A stretch of DNA of 64,000 nucleotides from Pelobates cultripes (Eukaryota; Chordata; Amphibia; Anura; Pelobatidae), in NCBI GenBank assembly GCA_933207985.1, contig OW240913.1, forward strand, positions 328,035,598 to 328,099,597, written 5' to 3'. A program made the translations under genes and the position numbers. Below are positions 54,245 to 62,878 of the stretch, one piece after another (position 1 is the first letter of the stretch; the number at the start of each line of letters is the position of its first letter). Below the pieces are notes generated by a model. It worked only from the letters and a program-made list of their open reading frames with translations, did not search any database and was not told where the DNA came from.

Positions 54245-54480
54245 ATTAATCTACAAATGCAGAAAGATAAGTCCTGCGCTCACTCCCATCACTGGGCGGC
54301 AGCAATGACTACAGTACACATCAGCCCCAATATATGGTAAAAACCAAAGAAAATAAAAAGTTACCTGCGCTCTCTCCTTAATCCCTATGTATTTTTAAAC
54401 AAATGGAGGTTTTTTAGTTACCTCCAATGGCCATTAGAGGATAAGCCCACCTGCCAACGTCAAGGCAGACCTTAATATTA
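54245..54480. repeat. Unclassified interspersed repeat-like segment
   Basis: AGATAAGTCCTGCGCTCACT and TTACCTGCGCTCTCTCCTTA form near-duplicate 'CTGCGCTC' ends in opposite halves, as in small frog repeats. The family is unknown to me. Confidence 0.35.
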
Positions 54481-54831
54481 ATCTACAAAACTATTGAACA
54501 TAATGACATTGTATCAGCCATTATAACAATAAAGAATTTCAGTACAAGAAACTTTTAAGGGATGGGTTTGAGCCTTTTGTGTTTTTTTAAAGTAGTTTCT
54601 ATTTATTTAATTATGTGCATGCACAAATAGGGAATTCATATATGACCCCCTTTGTCCTCTTTTCAGTGGCCGAGTTGCAATGATACATTTGGTACTAGAA
54701 CAATTTGTTCTACCAACAGTTAGATATCATAGCCGATGTTGACCTATGTTAAAGGCATGGTAAGTCATAGCTTTGTGGTCCATAGACTACAGCCACATAA
54801 GCCACATCATTTTGATCAAAAGGACAACAAC

Positions 54832-55081
54832 TGCATAGTTAGGGCTACCATATACACCATGTTTTCAGGGACACATATAATTTTGTCATATTTATGAAAA
54901 CACATGAAAAGGGGTAGCCCTGCAGTATGTAGAATGCATATTCTGCAGGATTCTTCATTGCCCAATTGCTTAATCTTATACACCTTCTTCTGCATTCTAC
55001 ATACTACAGGGCTGCCCATCAAAATGTATACTTGACATATGTCTCTAAAAACATGGTGGATATGGTAATCCTATGCATAGT
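54832..55081. mobile_element. hAT-type MITE with 8-bp target duplication (234 bp)
   Basis: TGCATAGT (54832-54839 and 55074-55081) flanks TAGGGCTACCATAT ... ATATGGTAATCCTA. The inverted repeats extend inward (CACCATGTTTTCAGGGACAC against GTCTCTAAAAACATGGTG). A second inverted pair, GGGTAGCCCTGCAGTATGTA against TACATACTACAGGGCTGCCC, occupies the interior. It is non-coding. Confidence 0.8.
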
Positions 55082-55084
55082 ACA

Positions 55085-55500
55085 TATTGTTGACCAGGAT
55101 TAAAAGAATTAAGAAAAAGTATAATAGCTATATTACCTTCTGTCATTGGCACAGTAAGCATTTTAGGTATATGCATGGAATCACCCCAGAAGGTACAGAT
55201 TTGTGCTAAGAAAAACTTGCATTGCCATAGGGATCATACCTTAATCCAAACTAATTTGTAAAGAAAAAAAATGTTAGTTATCACTACAGAGGTTGTAATT
55301 GGCATTTTAAGAACCACTGGAGCACTGCAATATGTTTTATTTGGGTGTACCAAATATAAGTTGAATTTAGTTTCTTAGTTTTTATTTTACTTAATAGATA
55401 AGTATTTTCTGAAAAGAAAGAGTTTGTTGTAGAGTTTTAACAACCTGACCTCACTCTATGAATATATAGAAATATGATGTCTTAAAAAAGATCTCTGTTA
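55085..55500. other. AT-rich intergenic DNA, no gene seen
   Basis: Nothing recognised. Confidence 0.5.
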
Positions 55501-55509
55501 AATCTCTGT

Positions 55510-56010
55510 TAAATCTTGGATTTAACGTAGAAAGAATAGCCAGAAACAAGCTGAAGTCAGGGACACAGACAGGAGCATAAACGAGAAGACAAAGCCAAAG
55601 GGTCAGGGATACCAGAAATACGCATAATCAGAATAAGCCAAGATCAAAAACCAGGAATAATAATACCAAACGCGCTCTCGGATAACCAAAGAAGTGGAAA
55701 CCACAACAGGGCAAAGAAGGAATAAAGAAATGGGCTTATATAGCCCTTCCCTATCATTCATTGGTGGACAGGGGTTACCTGACTCCAGAACAGGCGTGAT
55801 CTCTAACCCTGCTGGAGGCAGGGCTATATCTTATTCTGCTTTTACAGCATCCGGTGTCCACAGGAATGCCGCGCTCGCTGGGAATGGACGCGCCGGTGGA
55901 TCTGGCCGTGATCCGCCGCAAATTAGGTAAGATTTGTATTTTGTTTAAGTGACTGCACCGATCGGGTGCGGTCACGTGGTGTCGCGGGCCGGGAGCCGTG
56001 ACACGTGGGC
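55510..56010. repeat. GC-rich interspersed repeat, possibly LTR-like on the minus strand
   Basis: On the minus strand the right part starts TGTCACGGCTCCCGGCCCGC. The left part contains AAGTCAGGGACACAGACAGG and GCCAAAGGGTCAGGGATACC. The GC-rich part (55840-56010) contrasts with the flanks. A TG start suggests an LTR, but no CA end or target duplication was found. Confidence 0.35.
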
Positions 56011-56479
56011 GGTAAGGGAATTTTACCATAAAAAAGATACATACGTGGGTGGTAGTTATTAAATAGTTGACTACCACTGTCGTAGACCTATATGTCAACT
56101 GCCATGTACAAAGAAAACTTTAAAACTGCATTATGTCTGTTATGGGAATTTTGGGGCATATATAATTTCAGACCTTCTTATATCAACACAAAATAGAGAT
56201 ATTTACGGAGTCAAACAGCTTGGTTCTGCATCTACCGATTCCCTAAGTAGTACAACAAAGTAAAATTAATCCACGGTTCGACAAAGACCTGAACGAGTCG
56301 AAACTTTGCCAGGTCTCCTTGGTAATAAGATCATATTAAATACTATAAACATGTTGGTTTTATTTTGCTCTATTGTTTCATTACATCAGTGATATCCTTC
56401 AAAAAGATTCAATATAAGAACCAATCATGTAAAGTGAGGGTTGTACAGAAACCCTACATTCCTCTAGTATGGCTTAATA

Positions 56480-56720
56480 CATGCAACACAAAACTGGCTT
56501 TTTTATGTGCAATTGTGGGTTTTCTGCATGGCAGGTGCTCTTTAAGAAGACAGGCATTAAGACAAGGCAAGCGTTTGTCAGTAATAAAGCATTTTTAAAC
56601 ATGGTTGCTTCCAGAATTATCCTGTTAGTGTTAACTACTTTGTTAAATGCTATTTCAGAGCAGCTTGGCTGTACTGGGACCAATAATGTTTCAACAGATG
56701 TTAACAGTGAGGGGATTTAA
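56480..56720. other. Candidate conserved non-coding element
   Basis: A balanced, repeat-free block open on both strands for 69-79 codons (56481-56720 plus, 56683-56474 minus). Neither product has a recognisable domain. Bidirectional openness without codon signature is more typical of conserved regulatory DNA than of an exon. Confidence 0.3.
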
Positions 56721-57027
56721 AGATTACGGGGGTTTCATGGGTGCAGTAAAACTGAACTGTGATCAGAAATATTGCTTCACTTGTTATGTTCTGAGTGCTC
56801 TGAATTTACTGACAAGTAATACATGAGTGGTAGTGAGACCCGGGGGGATAGAACTTTATACTTAGTGGTCAGCAGCACATAAATTCAATATATTACACAA
56901 AGTTCTATAGAATCCGCTCCTGCTCACATGCTGCACCATTGTTTAACTTATTTTATCACAGAGATTCATTGCATCTGGGTTTTCATCTAACGTGAGTGGT
57001 CAAATGGCAGATCTTCGGCTTTAGAAA

Positions 57028-57091
57028 AACTACAACTACCATGATGCATTGCCAGCCTTAATAAAAACAAATCATCATGGAAGTTGCAATT
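57028..57091. mobile_element. Tiny inverted-repeat element (64 bp)
   Basis: AACTACAACTACCATGATGC (57028-57047) is the near-complement of ATCATGGAAGTTGCAATT (57074-57091). This resembles the widespread 'ACTACAACTCCCATGATGC' transposon terminus of vertebrates. No duplication was identified. Confidence 0.55.
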
Positions 57092-57109
57092 CAATAAAAG
57101 TCAGGGATC

Positions 57110-57640
57110 CACCCAATATTAGTTGTTCTTAATCTATGATAAGGATTCATGGTTGTTGGTATAATTGTACTGGTTTATTCAGAGGTCATTTCAATTCTAT
57201 TTGTATAAATAAGCAGTGAGGGCTGGCAGACACAAGTTACAATTTAATGGTGACCTTACATGCTTAAACACATTAATGACCTTAAACACATTAGATTAAA
57301 ATGCACAAAACTACTATTTAACAAGCATTTAAATATGTTTTTGTCATCCTTCTTTTATTGCAGGGTACAGTACAGAAAAATGAAGGAGTTATATCAGCTG
57401 AAGGCATAGCACAAATGCTATAATTATGGACAATAAAATACATCCTGGAGAAATCCTCATTTTGTGTGTTTTAAAGTTAACAGCCTAGACAAGCACATCT
57501 AAAATACACAGTGCGAACAAGATAAAACAAAGTAAAATAATAATAATAATATAACAATTGCACTGATTGCGATGTGTGTATGCAATATTGCTCTCTTGTC
57601 ATGGGTATATGCAATCGAATATGTAAGAAGTCAACGAACT
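57110..57640. other. AT-rich intergenic DNA, no gene seen
   Basis: Contains an ATA run near 57537-57553. No gene. Confidence 0.5.
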
Positions 57641-57644
57641 TTGA

Positions 57645-58390
57645 TCAGCTTAGAAACTAGCAAAAGAAAAAGTACCGCTGGGTACTAAATACATGAAAAA
57701 TAAAAATGAAAAACAATACTCGGCACTACTTTCACTTGGAGGCCAGGATGAACTAATGGTCGCTATTCCGACCTCAGGATGTGCACTTGCCTTCCCCAAG
57801 CTCCAGGGGTGAAGCCAGTGGAAATGCTCATTGGGACCGGTATGCTAAGGTGTTTCTCCACCTCAAGCCTAGGCTGTGATGAGTGCTGATGCCGTTCATC
57901 CATAGATCCGCTCACTCCAGGTGGAGGGTTTGCATGCCCGCAGAAGCTCCTTGGTGCAGAAAGACCTCAGGGTGGGAGGACGGCGGGGGGATAAGACTCC
58001 CAGTTGGCCCTCAGCCAAAGGGTGGGAAGGTACAATGATTGGAGCTTGCAGTGCATCTCGAGGGATGGAGGCATGAGGTTGGCTGTTTATTTGGCATCAG
58101 AACCCCTGGCATATCGCATTGAATTTCACCTCAAAACTTGTCCTCCAGTCCCAGCTTTCTATGTCCCATTGATCCAACATAGTGGAGTGGATCACTGAGG
58201 TGGCCATTTTATATATGCCTGTATTGTCACGTTGTAAGACTGGTACTTCTAGACGGTAAGTCTCCCCAGCAGGGACAATGATATCCTTCAAAGGGGTGGG
58301 GGAGACAAGGCAATCATTTCAACAACCGTGGGCACCAGCGGTGAGATCAACAGCTTCTTCCTACCAAGGGCTGCAACCGGTTTGTAGGCC
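57645..58390. repeat. Repeat-like host DNA beside the Ngaro insertion
   Basis: A GC-richer block (57770-58390) with a minus-strand frame of 64 codons (58291-58097) precedes the terminal repeat. Its texture (GCCTAGGCTGTGATGAGTGC, GGAGGACGGCGGGGGGATAA) suggests an older retro-insert. No domain is identifiable. Confidence 0.35.
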
Positions 58391-58881
58391 ACATGACCGG
58401 TGTATAGTCGCCATATGGGCAGTCGGACTCCAGGACAACCCTCCCACATACCCAACCCAATAACTCACTGACACAAAGGTATATGGGAAAATTTGTCCAC
58501 AGCTTTATTTAACCAATCTTGAATAATAATAATTTATTAAGCAATAATAATTTTAACAATAAACATGGGTCATTGCCCCCATACTCCGCCCTCGTAACCG
58601 AATCCTTCCGTTAATATAACAGGCAATGACCCCCATATAAATAACATATATACATATACATATAACATATAACATACGTATCAACATATTCCAACATACC
58701 AACTTAAAGTGCCAAACATCAATTAACCATGGCAGGGGTATACCCGGATACCCCTGCCCCACCAGATTCTGAGCCACCGACAGGACTCGGAACCTACCAA
58801 CCACCAATGACCACAGTTTTACGTCTCCATGACGTTCATCCTAGGGAGCCTATTTCTTCCCCTTCAGCTCCCTATCCCGCC
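58391..58881 (-). repeat. Ngaro direct repeat B2
   Basis: This 491-bp copy begins ACATGACCGGTGTATAGTCG (plus strand) and ends near CAGCTCCCTATCCCGCC. It matches B1 (59109-59617) along almost its whole length, with few substitutions and small indels mainly in an AT-rich stretch (58527-58560 against 59245-59290; 58645-58680 against 59385-59410). Confidence 0.92.
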
Positions 58882-59108
58882 GCTGTGAAAAAACGGGATA
58901 ACCCAAGTCCGAACCAAATTCAGGGAGGGTGGGCGGGACAAACTCAGCAAGGTAGTAATTAAAAGTGAAGGCTTTAAAATGGCTGCCTATTTAAATAGCC
59001 AAGCCTACTTACCCATAACTCCATACTTCCTTCCCTCCTCCTATGCCCTCCTCCTAACCCCTGTCAAGGCCTTTTTTTCGCTTAGCTGCGCTTTGGCTAC
59101 ATGGGGCT
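58882..59108 (-). repeat. Ngaro segment A2
   Basis: This is the 227-bp segment between the two B copies. It contains ACTCAGCAAGGTAGTAATTA and CCTTCCCTCCTCCTATGCCC. By the split-repeat model its twin A1 lies upstream of gag, outside the window. Confidence 0.75.
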
Positions 59109-59617
59109 ACATGACCGGTGTATAGTCGCCATATGGGCAGTCGGACTCCAGGACAACCCTCCCACATACCTAACCCAATAACTCACTGACACAAAGGTAT
59201 ATGGGAAAATTTGTCCACAGCTTTATTTAAACAATCTTGAATAATAACAATTTATTAATTTCCATATTAATAACCATAGCAATAATAATTTAACAATAAA
59301 CATGGGTCATTGCCCCCATACTCCGCCCTCGCATCCGAATCCTTCTGTTAATATAACAGGCAATGACCCCCATATAAATAACACATATACATATATATAT
59401 ATATATAACATACATATCAACATATTCCAACATACCAACTTAAAGTGCCAAACATAAATTAACCATGGCAGGGGTATACCCGGATACCCCTGCCCCACCA
59501 GATTCTGAGCCACCGACAGGACTCGGAACCTACCAACCACCGATGACCACAGTTTTACGTCTCCATGACGTTCATCCTAGGGAGCCTATTTCTTCTCCTT
59601 CAGCTCCCTATCCTGCC
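59109..59617 (-). repeat. Ngaro direct repeat B1
   Basis: This is the 509-bp partner of B2. It starts 22 bases downstream (minus-strand sense) of the stop of the hydrolase frame at 59639. It has a (TA)8 tract where B2 has ACATATAACATATAACATA. Confidence 0.92.
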
Positions 59618-59638
59618 ACAAGCTCAGACCTTGACTCC

Positions 59639-60300
59639 TTAAGCTGTCTGAGCTCCGCCACCCCGAAGAAAAAGAGCCTTAGTTATGCCCTCCTGCCAGC
59701 CCAGGGTCAACAGATCCCAACCAACTGCCGAGAGATGAACTCCATCCGAGCGGTAGTACCCCGGCAAACCACCTTCCAACTCGCTGTGTCGAACTACCAC
59801 ACCCCCTAGCTTCCGCATGAAGCTTGCCATCAAGCTATTCACTTTCTTCCTACATCTGTCAATAGCCTCCGGGTCCCTAGCATGCCGCCACCGCTTCCTA
59901 GGGATAATCTCCGACCAGACCAACATCACCCCCGGAAGTAGGTCCCTTAAACCGTTAAGGTCCTGCTTCATCCACTTCACCAGCCGCCGCTGCGGAGTGA
60001 GGCCCAAGTCGTTGCCCCCCGCATGGAGCACCAGCAGGTCCGGCCGTTGCCCGCCTGCTACCATCCGGAACACCCGTCCGCAGACCTCCCCCCAACAAAA
60101 CCCCTGTACCCGAACCATTGTACTGCCAACTGGTCCCGATGAAAGCCCAGCTGGTGGCCCTGAGCTCGAGCTGCAGCCCTCCTTTCGGCCCAGAAGACAA
60201 ATGAATGGCCCACGATCCATGCGACACGGCCTGGGGGAGAGAAGGAAAACAGATCATAACAGTCCCTTATGCACCCAGCCCCCGGGGATCCCCCCAAAGG
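59639..60300 (-). CDS. SGNH/GDSL hydrolase-like protein of Ngaro element (frameshifted)
   Basis: SGNH hydrolases are serine esterases; their role in these retrotransposons is unknown. Block I appears as WIVGHSFVFWAERRA in the frame open from 60297, with GHS where GDS is usual. A change of frame near 60085-60095, in a run of six C (plus strand), moves the rest to the frame ending at 59639. That frame carries DLLVLHAGGNDLG (block III, GxND) and RSDGVHLSAVGW (block V, DxxH with catalytic D and H). It is about 220 residues in total. It lies immediately after the recombinase stop at 60313, so it is probably the last cistron. The indel could be a true lesion or a sequencing error in the C run. Confidence 0.75.
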
Positions 60301-60312
60301 CCCTTCCCCATC

Positions 60313-61236
60313 TTACTCCAATAAACCCAAACGCACATATGAACGGAACCGTACCGACTCCCATCTCCCAATCCGTTTCACTATGTCATCCCCCAGACCC
60401 AACCGAGCTGCCTCTGTAGCCGCCCCAATACGAAAGGAGTGTGTACCAAAAGTATCCACCCTCAGTCCTAGCTTTCCCAGTCCAGACCGAAAAACCTTGG
60501 TGAACTGGAACCGGGAGAGGGAAGACCCGTCCGCGTGTACCAGCAGCGATCCTCCAACCCCCGGCCTCCGTGCCATGTACCCCGCCACCGCGGCCACTGG
60601 GCACAAAGCGGAGCTCGGCAGGGCCCGCAGCGTCACATCTCGGCCCTTGCCTAACAAGTCCATCTTGGATCTTGCCAGGTGTACAACCACCTTCCCTTCC
60701 AGCACTCGGACCCCCGACACCTGTACCCCTCCTGCCGCAGTCCTCGTGGCACTGACCAACTCCCCTACCCGAAAGGCTCCAAAGAAGGCCAACAGAAACG
60801 CCGCCTGAAACAACGATGCTTCGAACCTGTCAAAACATATAGTAGGCAATAAACCGACCAGGTCACTCAACACTCGCACCGATACTGGGCGCCGAGTGTC
60901 AGGCCGTCTGCGGCCCCGCCGGTACCCCTTCAGTGCCTGCCTTATGACAAAGGTCTTAGTAAGGTCCTCTTCCCCATGTAGCTTGAACCAGAAAGCCATC
61001 GCCGCCATGGACCTGTCAACCACCGCCGGGGATGCCCCCTTCGCCAGAAATTGACAGGTGTACCAGAGGAACGCATCCTTGAGCGATTCCCCCGCCGGCA
61101 GGCGGTCCAACCCCTCCCATGACCTTTCCCAGGAGTCCCAGACCTTACTGTAAGCGGCCCATGTGGCCGGCGCCAGCGAAGCCTTCACCAGTCCCCCAAG
61201 CAGGTCGCCCCGAGCCGCCAAATCTCGTCTGGGCAA
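60313..61236 (-). CDS. Tyrosine recombinase of Ngaro element
   Basis: This enzyme integrates the circular cDNA of YR retrotransposons by site-specific recombination. The frame is open for 307 codons from a TTG (61236). It has an N-terminal SAM-like core-binding region (ASLAPATWAAYSKVWDSW, about 20-37) and a C-terminal catalytic domain. Catalytic residues are all present: R156 in GAFRVGEL, K191 in RSKMDLLGKG, H266 and R269 in HSFRIGAAT, W292 in IGRWES and Y300 in SYVRL. The beginning overlaps the RT frame by 92 bp in another phase and has no ATG (first in-frame ATG at residue 78). It may be made by frameshifting or re-initiation. Length and motif set are as expected for the family, and no lesion is seen. 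Confidence 0.92.
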   Translation of the reverse strand: MPRRDLAARGDLLGGLVKASLAPATWAAYSKVWDSWERSWEGLDRLPAGESLKDAFLWYTCQFLAKGASPAVVDRSMAAMAFWFKLHGEEDLTKTFVIRQALKGYRRGRRRPDTRRPVSVRVLSDLVGLLPTICFDRFEASLFQAAFLLAFFGAFRVGELVSATRTAAGGVQVSGVRVLEGKVVVHLARSKMDLLGKGRDVTLRALPSSALCPVAAVAGYMARRPGVGGSLLVHADGSSLSRFQFTKVFRSGLGKLGLRVDTFGTHSFRIGAATEAARLGLGDDIVKRIGRWESVRFRSYVRLGLLE

Positions 61237-62878
61237 GCCTGCCCCACTTCTTGGGCTTCCGGCGCCACCGGAATCGTGACCACTGAAAACGAGACAGGGC
61301 GTCAGCTACATCATTCATGAACCCAGGCACATGGCGTGCACGAAAAACAACATTTAGCGACATGCACAACAGAACAAAATGACGTAGCAACCTAACCACG
61401 GGTTTCGATGCCGCTGATTGGTTATTCACAGTGTGCAACACGGCCATATTGTCCGAGAAAAAGACCACCTTCCGGTCCCGCAGCCTATCCCCCCACAGGG
61501 CCAACGCAACGACCAGCGGGAACAGCTCCAAGAAAGCCAAGTTCCGCATGAGGGGGCTCAGTCGCCACTCCCTCGGCCATCGCTCCGCACACCAACGTCC
61601 CCCAAAATAAGCCCCGAAGCCCACGCTACCAGACGCGTCTGTGAACAGCTCCAGTTCCGCAGCCAACACGCCCTCCTGTCTAAAAATCACCGTCCCATTG
61701 AACTCCCGCAAAAAGGTCTCCCATACAGCCAAGTCGGCCCTCATGGCCGACGACACCCGAATGAAGTGACGCGGGGAACGCACCCCTGCCGTCGCTGCCG
61801 ACAGGCTCCGGCTGAACACCCTACCCATTGGGATCACCCGGCATGCAAAATTCAGCATCCCGATCAACGACTGCAGCTGCCGCAATGTAACCTTACGGGC
61901 TTGAGCCGCCGTCGTCACCTCCTCCTTCAGCCGCCGCAACTTCTCCAGCGGCAGCCGACACTCCCCTTGCAACGTATCTATCTCCAAGCCCAGAAAACTA
62001 AGGCACTGAGCCGGCCCTTCTGTCTTGTCCGCCGCCAGCGGGACCCCGAAATGGCCAGCCACCCACTCGACCGTTCTCAGCAAGTGTAGGCAGGCGGGGG
62101 AGCCCGCCGGTCCTACGCAGAGAAAATCGTCCAGGTAGTGTACCACAGCCCCATTCCCCGCCTCAACTTTGACCACCCATTCAAGAAAAGTACTAAACTT
62201 CTCAAAGTAGGCGCAGGAGATAGCACAACCCATTGGAAGGCACAAATCCACAAAGTACCCCCCGTCGAAGAAACACCCCAGCAAGTGATGACACGCTGGG
62301 TGGACCGGAAGCAGCCGAAACGCTGCTTCAATATCCACCTTAGCCAACAGTGCTCCGCACCCGGCCTTCCTTACCAGCTCGACCGCCCTGTCGAATGATG
62401 CGTATGAGACCGAGCACAAGTCCTTGTCAATATCATCATTCACCGACTCTCCTTCCGGGTAGGAGAGGTGGTGAATGAGCCTGAATTTGCCCGGTTCCTT
62501 CTTGGGAACCACCCCGAGCGGGGAAACCCGCAGACCCTCCAATGGAGGAGCCGGGAACGGCCCCGCCATCCTCCCCAATTTGACTTCCTTGCCCAGTTTT
62601 TCCCGCACCACACCCGGGAACTCAGCCACCGATTTAAGGTTGCGCCGAACCCCAGTCCCCCCCCGGATCCGGAAAGGGATAAAGAACCCCTGACCAAACC
62701 CCGCCCGGAGCGCCACGGCATCTGCCTTATTACCGTAGCGGCTTAGCCACGGCTCCATCGCGTCTAGCCTCACCGGGGTTAGGCCCCGGGGCAAGCAAAA
62801 CTCCCCCTCCCCCCCCAGCCGAGGTAGGGACCCCGGTGTGCCCTGACTTCCCTTTTTTGAAGCACTGGTTGAGCCCAT
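61145..62878 (-). CDS. Reverse transcriptase / RNase H of Ngaro element
   Basis: This 577-codon frame starts at ATG 62878, overlapping the gag-like frame by 149 bp. RT signatures: RVSPLGVVPKKEPGKFRLIH (about 117-136), KVDIEAAF (D182), LPMGCAISCAYFEKF, YLDD (248-251) and FLGLEIDT. RNase H signatures: LFTDASGSVGFGAYF (D414), ELFPLVVAL (E451), FFSDNMAV (D476) and DVADALSR (D523/D526). No methyltransferase domain follows, unlike DIRS1 elements. All catalytic residues are present, so the enzyme could be active. Its product copies the element RNA into cDNA; the lack of integrase is compensated by the downstream recombinase. Confidence 0.95.
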   Translation of the reverse strand: MGSTSASKKGSQGTPGSLPRLGGEGEFCLPRGLTPVRLDAMEPWLSRYGNKADAVALRAGFGQGFFIPFRIRGGTGVRRNLKSVAEFPGVVREKLGKEVKLGRMAGPFPAPPLEGLRVSPLGVVPKKEPGKFRLIHHLSYPEGESVNDDIDKDLCSVSYASFDRAVELVRKAGCGALLAKVDIEAAFRLLPVHPACHHLLGCFFDGGYFVDLCLPMGCAISCAYFEKFSTFLEWVVKVEAGNGAVVHYLDDFLCVGPAGSPACLHLLRTVEWVAGHFGVPLAADKTEGPAQCLSFLGLEIDTLQGECRLPLEKLRRLKEEVTTAAQARKVTLRQLQSLIGMLNFACRVIPMGRVFSRSLSAATAGVRSPRHFIRVSSAMRADLAVWETFLREFNGTVIFRQEGVLAAELELFTDASGSVGFGAYFGGRWCAERWPREWRLSPLMRNLAFLELFPLVVALALWGDRLRDRKVVFFSDNMAVLHTVNNQSAASKPVVRLLRHFVLLCMSLNVVFRARHVPGFMNDVADALSRFQWSRFRWRRKPKKWGRLAQTRFGGSGRPAWGTGEGFAGAGHMGRLQ

